Shown: positions 22,616 to 32,720 of the stretch, one piece after another
Layout of the letters: every line of letters begins with the position of its first letter
Position numbering within the stretch: position 1 is the first letter of the stretch
Assembly: GCA_020746835.1 (NCBI GenBank)
Contig: JAGPNK010000002.1
Span: 2,294,001 to 2,358,000, forward strand
DNA: 64,000 bases
Reading direction: 5' to 3'
Origin: Stachybotrys elegans
Lineage: Eukaryota; Ascomycota; Sordariomycetes; Hypocreales; Stachybotryaceae
The notes under the pieces: generated by a model
Databases searched by the model: none
What the model saw: the letters and a program-made list of their open reading frames with translations, nothing else
What the model was told of the DNA's origin: nothing
Made by a program: the position numbers and the translations under genes

Positions 22616-23659
22616 GCCACCCCCAGCACCTGCTCTTAATCGTTACATTCATGTTTGTATTTTGCCCTTTTGCGTTCTTCCCTTCACCCCCAAGTTCTGC
22701 GAATTGCTTTGGTGTTTCCCCTCAGCAGAAGAACAGAACTAAAATCCCTTTCGCTGTCAGGCTGGATCTAATTGACCGACGCTCAGGTCTATCCAGGACT
22801 GCGTCATTCTCTGAGTAGACCCCCCTTACGAAAAGAATTTGTTCGGCATCTCAAGAATTCTCTGAAAAGCATCACACGCGACAAGGAGAGGAGAAGATAA
22901 GAGAAGAGAAGAGGAGAGAAGAGGAGATGGAACCAAGAAAAGATCATATGGGAGCCATGCATGGGTACATGATTTCTAGTATATTTCATAGTGACGGCGC
23001 ACCTGGGATAGAGGTTCCGGAGCCCTCTTTTAGGAACGGGATAGGCACCTCATGGGGTTCGCCAACTGATACGGAGCATTTTACTAGGGCTAGGGGAGGG
23101 TTATCTTGTTGAGCATCTAGCGTTATACCATCTTACACCTGAAGATACCAGTCACATAGCAACTTGATTAAACCAGTCACTTGCATCACTCTGCCCTCAG
23201 GATGGCACTTTTACCACCTACGCTACGTGCGGCATCACCTCCTGAGCCTCGGCCATGGGGCCTGAGTACACACCACTCACATGGCAAGGAAACGCACAAC
23301 TGGATGAGTGAAACAAGAGGAAGAGGGAGGGGCGGATGGAACCAGCTACTGAGGCCTCCCGAGTTCTTCGTAGCCGTCACACAGAGAATGGCTGCTGACC
23401 CTCGCGGAGGGGCTTGCGTTACACACCACCTATTCCTTCAGATACTTACCCTGCTCTTGTCAGACTCGCAACTAACATGCGCTATCTGATGAATCATTGA
23501 TATTCACCGCTCTGCCCTACCAGGTGAGGTGGTATCAACCACTCCCCGTGTCTAGTCTAGTGCCAACGGCTTCGCAGAACAACATGATGTAGGCAGTCCT
23601 CACATGCCCAGAGCGCCCGCTTGAGGTATTCTTGGCGACTGTTTCCTCCGTTGAAAAGC
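22616..23659. other. Convergent intergenic region
   Basis: 3' flanks of the LON-RING gene and of the minus-strand gene at 23660-25965. A purine-rich GAGAAGAG-type tract occupies about 22876-22930. No gene or RNA is recognised. Confidence 0.6.
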
Positions 23660-25965
23660 TCACCAGAAATCCGACTTCCCGCCAGTGTCAACAGCCAGGG
23701 TAGGATCTGCCCAGGATTGCTGCGCTGAATTATCATCCTTCCATCCACCCGGCATGGGAGGGGCCACGTTATTGTCAACCACGCGAGGGGAAGATGGTGG
23801 TTTATCCGCTCCCGTACTCCTCCATACTGAGGTAGAATATCCTGCAAATGCGCCTCTGTTGTAACCATCTTGACTTGTGGTGTTGTTGTCGTTGGCAGTG
23901 GCATCAGCACCCCAATCCGTGTTGTTGTTATGCTCTGTGGTTTCCTGCCATTCACTGGCTGGGGCCGGATCGTTCACATTGTTGCTACCGCCCCAATCGC
24001 CTGTCTGAGCGTTTTCCTGAGTGCCCCAGTCACCAGTTTGCTGCCCATTGCCCTGATCGTTCCACCCATTGCTTGGGGGTGGCTGGCCCCAATCATTGTT
24101 ACTTGGGGGATTTGGGTTGCTGTTGTCCCAGGTGCTTTGCCAATTATTGTTGTCTTGACCTTGGTGATTGCTTGCACCATTGTTGCTCCCTTGGTTTCCT
24201 TGTGACCCCCCGTCACCTCTGCCGCCTCGCTGGCTCCCCGAGCGATGGCTCCCGAAACCGCTGAACTGAGATCGAGCACGTTTGGGGATGTACGGGTTAT
24301 CGTGGATGCTCTGCTTTTGGTTAGCATTGGGGTGAAGAAGTAATAACTGCTGTACACGTACTGTAACTGGGATTGGCCCAACGTTGTTACCCGCGGCCTG
24401 ATCACTGGGTTTGTTGGACGGCGGCGGTGGTGGTGCACCGTCGACATTCGCACCACTCATGTCATTTGGTCCTTGGTCTGGCTTGGCGGTGGCATCGGCC
24501 TGGTTCACAGCGGGCGGCATGTTCTGAGCATAGCCACCTGGCCCTGGATGTTGGTTCCATTGGCCATTCCACGCCCCAACAGGCGCGTACTGATTCTCTC
24601 CCAGAGGGGGAGGCGATGCTTGGGCAAAACCATAGTAATATGGATTCTGTGTAGGGTGAGGCATTCCGATGGGCAGAGGGCGCTGAAGAGGGTCCCTGCG
24701 AGGATATAGGGATCTGTTCTGATGATTTCCGTAAACTGGTCCATGGTACACACGAATGACTTTGTGCTCAGGATCATAGAAGGCGTTTGGCGGAGGATCC
24801 TCGACTGACTCAACAACACGCTCAGTCTGTACAACTTCAGCTCGAATAGGTTCAATCAGCTGTGGGCGACGGGGATGAGGTCCAGGGAAAGCTGTAGGAG
24901 GATGATAAGGCTGAGGATAGCTCGCAGCCTTCTGCTGATTTCCAACATCAGTCTTCTCTGGCTTGCTGGGTTCCTTGGGTTCCTCTTTCTTCTCCTCTTC
25001 CTTTGGAGGTTCATCACTTTTCTTCTCCTCAGTCTTCTCTGCCTTGTCAGCCTTTGCCTTCTTGTTGCCACTATCGGCTTTCTTGGCAGCTTTTGTCTTT
25101 CCATCCTGCTCCTGCTTCTTTTTGCCATTCTCTGCCTTCTTCTTTTCAGCAGGCTCGGATTTCTTCTTGGTCTCCGCTTCAGGTTCCCCCTCAGAAGCTG
25201 ACGACTCTTTGGCAGCATCTGACTCGGGTTCGCTGGCAGACTTCTCATCGCCGGTTTCGGGTTCGCTGCCTGAACTTTCCTGCTTCTTCTTCGGCTTGGC
25301 CAGCTTTTTGCATTTTTCTACAAGGTCATTAGCTGCAAATTGCCTTTGGGTTCCCATCCGGTGAATGTGATTGTACCTGTCTTCTTGGCTTCCTGTCTTC
25401 CACGGACGCACTTTGTGCACTCGCACGTTGGGTGCGGTTTTGAGTCGGTGCTGGCGGAAGCATCTGAATCAGAGGCCGACGAGTCTGAAGCCGGAGCAGA
25501 TGATGCTTCATCCGCAGTATCTGAGTCTGCCGCTACAGGAGCCGGCTTTTGCTTCTTCTTCTTTTCTTTCTCCTTGCCCTTCTTGGGGGGTGGAGAGGGC
25601 GGAGGAGTTGATGCTGCAGAGGATGAGGCGTCGCTATCTGAGTCTGCTTCTGGAGGCTTTGGCTTCTCTGCTGGCTCAGCTGGTTTCTTAAGAGCTGGTT
25701 TCAATGCGGATTCCTCGAATCGGACTTTCTTGACGACAGATTCCAAGGTCTTCTCCGTCGGAACCGGAGATTGGGTCCGTGGGTAAGTTATCTTGACGCT
25801 GTCCTCCTCAGACTCATCGTCAGTTGTCACTTCCACTTTCACCACGCCCCGACGGCGAGGACTTTCCTTCTTCTTGGGCGGCAAAGGCCCAAGGGCCCGC
25901 GGAATAGTTGTCCCAGCAGCCCATTCGCAGAACAGAAGCGATCGGCTGGGCTTCCGTGGAGGCAT
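23660..25965 (-). CDS. Uncharacterised low-complexity protein with WG/GW-rich C-terminus
   Basis: Exons 25965-25377 and 25317-23660, joined through a 59-nt intron (G|GTACAATC to TTGTAG). Splicing links ..RQEAKKT to EKCKKLAKP; without it the frame stops at once. About 748 aa. The first 320 residues are charged: acidic Ser/Asp/Glu runs, repeated Lys blocks, a KKVRFEES motif and a short Cys cluster (CECTKCVRG). The middle third is Pro/Tyr/Asn-rich with one ordered-looking segment (FYDPEHKVIRVYHGPVYG). The last ~160 residues are Asn/Gly/Gln-rich with at least six WG or GW dipeptides (NDWGQ, NGWND, GDWGTQ, GDWGGS, TDWGAD, GGWKD) and end KSDFW. I do not recognise the family. WG/GW arrays are known from Argonaute-hook proteins, and KVRF resembles a PP1-docking RVxF motif. 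Both are inference from composition. Confidence 0.8.
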
Positions 25966-26918
25966 GCTGCTAGAGCTCCTCGTCTTTCCTGCGCTCTACT
26001 GTGCTGCAAGGAAACGAGGGAACTGGAAAGGAGTAACTGAGATGGAAATATTCTAAGATAGAAGAGTCCAGTGCTGGTTTATGAAGGAGTTTAGAGAGAA
26101 TGTAGCAACGAATTGGTATGTTTGGCGGAACAAAGATTCCAAGGCGGTTGGAGTGAATGCGATTCGGCCACTGGCGTGTAGGATATCGAGCTTGGCAGAT
26201 GTGAGGAGATATAGGGATATTATCTGAGATGTTGTTTTCCCACAAACAGCCGCAGATAATAGTAGAAACTGTCACTCTTCAAAGCGATCAAACGGAGGTT
26301 AAACGGGAACTGACCAAATGTGCCCTGGTGGATGTTGGCAAATTGGAAGGAACATGCCTGGGTGGCGGCTTGCCAGCTGCCCAGCTCCGGCAAGAACATT
26401 CGACCACAGAACAGTACTGCTTCCTGCCTGCCAAGGGAGTATTACAAAAATTGCTACACCGGAAAAGCCTGCTCATAACATCCAAAGTCAAGGTGCAGCG
26501 TTTGCTATCTCCATTCACTGCCATCAAGGCCAAATCATGTACCAAATCTCGCGAGAGGAGCTAGAATATACTACGGGATCACGCTCAGGGATGCAGGATG
26601 AACGCCGTCGTCAGATAAATCAAGGGATTGGCCGAAGTGATCTAGGTACAAACGCGCCCAGAGGCTGATAGCAAGCAAAGTAAAGCCTCGAATCATCGGC
26701 AATTTGAGCACAAAACCACATCCTTTTCCGTCTCTGCCGTCTCTCCAACCAATAGCAGTCTAGGTAATGACCATTCTCCAATTCCATGTCAAGTCCTTTT
26801 CCATCTTCCTACCAATCACCATCGTAGTCGGTTGCAAAAGCGCCTTGCACCAAGGCATGTCAGTAATGGCCAAGCATCGTAGAGAAACAAGACCACCTAC
26901 AGCTTCGTGGCGAAGAAA
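25966..26918. promoter_or_regulatory. Promoter region of the WG/GW-rich gene and 3' flank of its neighbour
   Basis: About 950 bases between two minus-strand genes. It should hold the 3' UTR of the upstream gene (right side) and the promoter of the WG/GW gene (left side). No domain-bearing ORF, RNA or clear element is seen. Confidence 0.5.
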
Positions 26919-28882
26919 TCAGTCGGGGAGGCGGACGGCGTAGAACCATCCCTTCTCGGTGACAAACCAGCGGCAATCACCCATATGATCGATAGTAAAG
27001 CGGTTGCGCTGCGTCCAATTACCATCGAGCTCGCGCACATAGTAAAAACGAGAAGGGTCATCGTCAGCCGGCTTAAAGTCTTGAGCTTCAAACAGCCGGT
27101 TCTCGCCCGCGAATTTGGCTTGGCGCATCTGCTCCTCAAGGGGAGTGCGTCCGAGCCCAGTGATATCAGGGGGGCCAGTATTACCTGCAACGAACGGAAC
27201 AGATCCAGGAGCCACAAAGTTGGTGGTACCAGGGGCGCCCGGCGGCATATTGCCCTGGATGGGAACGAACTGAGAGGCGGCTGGAACGTAGGCCTGACCG
27301 TTGATCATGACAGGTTGGGTCGCGGGAGGCGACTGCTGGATAAAGGGCGGGTTGCTGACATGAACGCCGTTGACGACGGGCTGCTGAAGAAACTAGGCAT
27401 TAGTCAAAGCTCAAGGACTTTTCTCGAGGAAAAAGGATATGGCGTGAATGTAATTTCCCTCCCGTGCCAAACCTGGCCTCAGCCACTTGACCAAGAGAAA
27501 TAGGCACGAGGGGCCCATGAGCATGAGAAATGCTGATGGTAGAGAGAAATAGAAAGAGGAGAGAGAGGAATGAAAAAGCAGGGGCGGGAACAAATGATGA
27601 GCCACTTGCATAGTAGATAAAGCCGTTATAGTAGACGATGTTCTGTGGCAAGATTGTGGTATTCATGGGAACTGAGGGAGAAACGTATGTCAGAGGAGGA
27701 CAAACTTGATGGGGGCCAGGCACATATCCGGGATCCACGCGAGGGATGTAGGTGTGCTGCATAGGTCCAAAGGTGGTATCAGGGACGGGCGGCTGGAAGT
27801 TCAAGCCCATGCGAGGCTGGCCGGTGTGCTGGTAGTCGGCCATGGTGCTCAACTGAGGGTAGAACTTTCCAGTGAAGTTGAAGCCTTCAGGAAACCCAGA
27901 GCTTGGGATGAAGGTCGTGTTGGCCTGCTGGTGGGCGGGAATGAAGCCTTGATGCTGAGGAAGTGCAGCAAAGGGGTGCCCAAAGTTCGGGAGGCTTCGC
28001 GAGGGATCTGAGCTCGAATGCCACTGAACCCCAGGAGTACCGAAAGGCTGCTGAGAGCCAGGAGCAGGACCGACCTGGGGAAACTCGGTGGGCTGGCTGC
28101 TGAGGGCGGGAGGGGGAGTGGTGCAAGTGCTCTGAGTCTTGGAGAACTTGGCGGCGGTGGGTTTTTCGAGAGGCTCTTCCTCGCAACTGCTGAAGTGCAC
28201 TTGGCGAGGCGTTTCTCCTCCGGTCTTGAGGCGCCGGGCAGGCTTGGGTGATTTGGATTCTGCAGACACTTCTGGCATCTCTTGGCCTCGAGGAAGGCGG
28301 CTTGGGAGATGAAAGAAGGAGAGAATACGAAAGAAGAGAGAAGGAGGGAAGGTTTGGCTTTATAGCCGTGAAGAGCAGGGCGGAGAAGGGAGAAAGCTGC
28401 GTGCTGAAGAAGAAAGAGGAAGAAGAAAAAAGGAAATGAGATGAAAAGTTCAGGATTTCGTGCTTTTGTAGGAAAAAAACAGAAGGCGTGAATCAGGTAG
28501 GCGGGTTGCGATGGCCGTTTCCGAGTGCTGGCAGCTGGCAGAAGAGCGCGGGACGGCTCCATCGGCTCGGCAACGGACTAAGGCGCCGATGATAGGAGCT
28601 GGCAGCCAGATTTGAGAGAAAAGTGAGAAAAAGGTGAAAAGGGTGAAGGAGAAGATAATGGGCGAGGCATCAGAAAGTGTGGTGGGCTGCCTCAAGAGCA
28701 GGCCCCCTGAAAGATGGGACAGCAAGTGTGAATAGCATCAAGGACAGGAGAAACGGATAGCAACTCACAACGGGCTGCAAGGCCCAGGAATCGCCAGTTT
28801 GGACCCAGACAGAGTGCTCTGGCATGCGGTCCAGAGGATCTTCAAACTCGGTCCACGTCCACGGGAAGCAGGGCAGACACAT
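26919..28882 (-). CDS. Uncharacterised Pro/Gly/Tyr-rich protein, three-exon model
   Basis: Model: exons 28882-28769, 28278-27610 and 27392-26919, 418 aa. Exon 1 encodes MCLPCFPWTWTEFEDP... and ends at a GTGAGT donor. The first intron would be 490 nt, long for this window, with the acceptor directly before ATG 28278. An alternative is that translation starts at that ATG (380 aa). The second intron (27609-27393, 217 nt) needs a GC donor (TAT|GCAAGT) with acceptor GCCTAG and branch GACTAAT; it is required because the frame otherwise stops at 27400. The centre is Pro/Gln-rich and disordered. The C-terminal ~80 residues look folded (FYYVRELDGNWTQRNRFTID, WFVTEKGWFYAVRLPD). A RQVHFSS motif near the start of exon 2 resembles an RVxF PP1-docking site. 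I do not recognise the family, and the first exon is the least certain part. Confidence 0.65.
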
Positions 28883-29533
28883 TGTCCGCGACGGTTTCGT
28901 GAATCAGGGAGGCGCTTGTGGTGTGGTGTACTCGAGGAGGATTGCTGCTGAGTTGCTGTATTCGTCTTGATGAACAAAAGGCGGGATACCTGGCTTGCAA
29001 GCTTGTAGGGAGGAGGGATGTAACGAGGTAAGTGCCAAGGGGGTTCGCAAATCCTTAAGAGTGATTCAGCGTCCTTTGGCCGACAGCACCCGCTCGTCTC
29101 TTCTGCACAGCCTACATTCACGTCTCAACTTCCCAGTGCCCCGATGCCGCACCAAATATCGATCTAGACCAGATTGCCCAGCTTTGGTAAACAAAATGTC
29201 ATTTTTTCAGACCAGACGCCCCGTCCTGTATGGTCTAATGCTCGCTGACCGGATCCCTAATTATAATGTACAAGTGCCCATGGGAGAAGAGATCATCCAC
29301 AGCCGTGTTACATCGCTCCACCATCTACTGCTGCCTCAGCAGACCAGTACGTAAAGCTGGTGGAGCGTACATTGCATCCCCTTTGATATTCACACATTCG
29401 CGGCATAACCACCGCGTCCTCGTCGATTCGTCTGCTGCATCGCGACCTGGCGGGCGTCTTTCGCTGCCGTCAACCCAGAGAGTAACTCTGCCCCTTCGAC
29501 AATAGATTTACATTGGAATGGTGGTTGTGTTTA
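28883..29533. other. Intergenic region between two minus-strand genes
   Basis: Contains the 3' flank of TIM23 (left) and the promoter of the 26919-28882 gene (right). No further feature is recognised. Confidence 0.55.
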
Positions 29534-30276
29534 TTACAGGTGCTCGATCTCCGACTTCTCGTCTGTCGAAGGAGCCAAGGAGCGGCTGATGATCTAACCA
29601 AGGCATTAGTCCCGAGTCCCCGAAGAATTTTGCAGATAGATTGCTGTCTTACCGCCCACGCTCCAGCCATGGTTCCAACAATGCCACCCGAGATGGCCAT
29701 CTGCCTCAGTCCCCTGGTGCACTTGAAGACGGCACCAGCCAGCGTACCGGCCGCAATAGTGTTTGCGGCATCGTGCTTTCCGCGTAGGTATCCAATATTC
29801 CAGTTGATGATGTTGTACACGATGGCCACGGCGCCTGCTGAGTTACCGAGGAAAGGACCGCGTCGAGTCACGGCGTTGAGTACCGAGTTGAGTCGCAGCT
29901 TCGGAGGCTGCCCCTCGGAGCGTCGGAGACCTTCTGACAGACCCCAGGCACCACCGATGCTCAAGCCCGTCAGGTACGTCACGCCGGTTCCGTAACACAG
30001 GTCGTCAGTGAAGCCTCGCGACGGGATGAGGGAGTTGCTGCCGGGCAGGTCGGACAGCGCCGACTCCTCGAGGGTCAGGTATTCCAGCGTATCCCTGTTG
30101 AGGCCAGCGAGAGGGTGTAGTTGCGACGGGTCTGCGAAGGTAGAGCTCTGGAGGAAGGCATCGACGCCCTGTCCTTGAGAAGGGTCGAAGGTTTCGGTCA
30201 CAGGCTGTTCCTGTTGCTGTTGCCTCGGGGGGGCTGGCTTGTTGCCCGAGGTAAAGGCATTCCAAAGCGACGCCAT
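29534..30276 (-). CDS. TIM23: Mitochondrial inner-membrane import channel subunit Tim23
   Basis: Exons 30276-29653 and 29593-29534, with a 59-nt intron (GTAAGA to TTGGTTAG, branch ACTAATG), giving 227 aa, normal for Tim23. The start is ATG 30276 (MASLWNAF), not the longer open frame upstream, because Tim23 begins with a short soluble intermembrane-space domain (Gln/Pro-rich, then DAFLQSSTFADPSQLHPLAGL). The Tim17/22/23 membrane region follows (FTDDLCYGTGVTYLTGLSIGG; GPFLGNSAGAVAIVYNIINW; GKHDAANTIAAGTLAGAVFK; MAISGGIVGTMAGAWA). The second exon adds the hydrophilic tail IISRSLAPSTDEKSEIEHL. Tim23 forms the core of the TIM23 translocase that imports presequence proteins. A perfect ATCACGTGAT palindrome lies about 207 nt upstream of the start. 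Confidence 0.95.
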
Positions 30277-31445
30277 GATCTCGATTATTAATATGATATT
30301 AAAGATGAAGGGAGAATCGAGGAGCGGCGTTAGGAGAGAGGAGCCGAGGGTCTGATGAGCGTCTTGCAGGTCGAGTGACGCCTTCAAGGAGTTTATCGCG
30401 ACTGTATGTATGCTCAAAAAAATTTGGCTCCTTGCCGGCGCCGGGTGGTCCGTGCTCGGCAGTCAAATCTCAATCGGCTGCAATCACGTGATATTCGAGA
30501 ACTGTCCATACAGGTGTGTTTATCGCGCAAGAAAATTCAAACAAGCGTTCGTTGAGCAGCAATTTGATATCAGGCAGGCAGGCAGGTGCCCGTGGACACA
30601 CAAACGGGTTATCCTGGCCAAAATTTGGTACGAATTGCTGTGCGGAGAAGATATGCCTGTATCAAACTACCTTAGCTGACTCGATGCAGGGAGCAAGACA
30701 ATGTCTGGGCAGTCACTCTGCTTAGGTCGAGGAGACTGCACGACAATGCCACGTACATTCAAGCAGCGTATTGCAAAACTCGGTGACACGGATCTACGAT
30801 ATTTACTTCACGAATTGATCTGTTGAGAGCACCCCACAGTCACAAACCTCCTGAAGGTGGCGTTCGCGGCTGGTAGGAAAGGCGATCACATGGGATTTGC
30901 TTTTGGAGGCCGGGAACGGAAGGAAACTCACAGGGAATGTAGAGTAACCCTCAGCAAGCCGCTATGCGGAGCCGCCGTACGAATTATTTAAACATTTGAC
31001 GATGTAGAAATAACCCTTACTGATGATGAAGAGAAAAGGAAAAGAAAATTTCGAGACTGCGCATCGAGGGCCATTTTATTTGCCCAGGTGCGGATCCGCG
31101 CTAGCTGCATTGGGGCACTGACTTACCTAATCATACTGACTCCATCGACTTTATCGATAAGCGGTTCCATGACCCCTCGTATTAGGTTACAGGTAGGCAA
31201 GATGTGTAGGCATACAGATGGAAATGCTGCGAAACGCAAGGTGTGGATTTAATAAATAAATGACCAATGAAGTATATCGTGTACATTTTTTCCGTCCTGA
31301 ATCTTTCCTGTGGAGTATCCAATTTTGTTTGTCCTTTTCCGCCCATACGCCATGATGCCAGTTTAATACCATCAAATCCAAACCATGATTCTTTGCTACG
31401 CATCGTCACAGACAGCATAGCCATGCAATATGCGTTCCTATGCCA
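30277..31445. other. TIM23 promoter and 3' flank of the PQ-loop gene
   Basis: The first 250 bases are the TIM23 promoter, with the palindrome at 30483-30492. The rest has no supportable ORF. The 3' UTR of the PQ-loop gene ends somewhere below 31445. Confidence 0.55.
30483..30492. promoter_or_regulatory. ATCACGTGAT palindrome (bHLH/Cbf1-type E-box) in the TIM23 promoter
   Basis: A ten-base perfect palindrome with a CACGTG core and the flanking A/T-C bases preferred by yeast Cbf1 (RTCACRTG). The Cbf1 homologue is encoded at 59930-60927 in this window. Confidence 0.6.
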
Positions 31446-32720
31446 TTAGCGGTATGAAGAGTCATCCCTCTGCAGAATCGGCCGCTGGTCCCATCTATCC
31501 TCTCCAATGTCACGGTGCTCACTCTCATCCTCAAACTCGTCATCTTCCTGCTCTTCGTCGCGAGTCTGGTACATGAAGTATTGAGCAAAGACACCGAGGT
31601 CCAGCAGCAGCGTGACCAGGCTTCCAGCGAGCCAGCTGAGGTTGACCAGGATGTATTTGCCATAGATTCGACTGGCCTCGCCAGGCTCGCAGGTGTGCTC
31701 GCGGCACCTGGGCTCGTATGCAAAGATGGAGAGGACGTAAGTGATGTTTCCTAGACAGGCGAAGAGGAAGAAGAGCATGCTAAGGCCTTCCGTCGTCTTG
31801 CGCCGCCAGTTGAGGATCAGTTGCGGCAGCCGGGAGGCAATATACGAGACGGCGCAGAGATAACCAAAGAATTGGCCCAGGGGGCTGAAGACGAGCGTCT
31901 CTTCGCCTCCATGAGAGGCTTCCTTGTCTTTGCCCTTGGCTTTCTCCCCAAGGAACCAGCCCAGAATACCTGCGGCGCACACCATCAGAACAATTGTCGC
32001 GTTCCAAGCAATGGTCTGGAAAGCGGTTGGCGGAGGCGGAGGCGTGCTGGGCATCTCTGGAACATGCGACGCGGCGGGCGACAAGCCGGACCAGTTGGAG
32101 CCACGGCGCTCACGTCGGGGTGCGCCGGCAAGGAGCTGAGTGTACTCGTCGGGCTCCCGAGCGGCCGGGGCCGTGGGCTTGGGCGGTGCAGGAGTCGGCT
32201 CGTCCCGCCATGTGAATCCGCGATAGTAGAAGCATTGCGCCAAGAGAACAATGTCGGCAATTGTGTAATACACTGCGAGGATGATCTACGAGTAGAGGCA
32301 TGGTAAGAAACTGGCAAGACAGGCATGAGGGAGAAGGGAGAAGGGAGAAGGGCTGCTGCGCACCATGGTGGGTAGCACATGCTGCAAAACGGCGCCGAGG
32401 ATGTTGAAGACGTCTCCCAGCAGCCAGACAATGATGAACTGCACGGAAAGCGCATCGGCACTGCTGCGCTGGAAGTTTTGGATGATCTGCGGCGAGAAGA
32501 CAACGACTGCACAGCAAGGTTAGCGACACAGCAGGGTTCATGCGACAAGCAGCCACTGACCCCAGCAAGCAATGGATATGGACCTGTGGTGGCAGAGCGT
32601 CAGCAGCAATTCTTCCTCTCCCAAAAACCCCCCGAATACAACGGGCACCGTTTTTGCTTACCCGCAGATCCCAGAGATTGCCTCTACATCGAGGTTGAAG
32701 GTCTGGGTGGGAGGGGCCAT
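31446..32720 (-). CDS. Vacuolar/lysosomal PQ-loop transporter (Ypq/PQLC2 family)
   Basis: Exons 32720-32662, 32583-32561, 32506-32364 and 32285-31446, 354 aa. Exon 2 is only 23 nt. The introns are 78, 54 and 78 nt with good consensus (GTAAGC/CCACAG, GTCAGT/GTGCAG, GTGCGC/CTCGTAG). The start MAPPTQTFNLDVEAISG leads into the first PQ-loop (VVVFSPQIIQNF, P33-Q34) and LSVQFIIVWLLGDVFNILG. The second PQ-loop is at about 229-230 (SRLPQLILNW, then GLSMLFFLFACLGN). The family has seven membrane helices and exports cationic amino acids or cystine across the vacuolar membrane. The central cytosolic loop is enlarged and Pro-rich, and contains DEYTQLL (about 121-127), an acidic dileucine motif of the kind used for AP-3 sorting to the vacuole. 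The C-terminus is acidic. Confidence 0.88.

Noticed and set aside
24875..25201. Plus-strand ORF that looks like a multi-pass membrane protein
   Set aside because: Its Leu/Phe richness is the reverse complement of the Lys/Glu-rich blocks of the minus-strand gene.
26907..27503. Plus-strand ORF of 198 codons
   Set aside because: It is antisense to the third exon of the minus-strand gene and carries no family pattern. The minus-strand frame reads as a folded domain ending VRLPD.
30277..30417. 47-residue N-terminal extension of Tim23
   Set aside because: The longer frame includes a hydrophobic stretch not expected in Tim23. The ATG at 30276 gives a normal-length protein.
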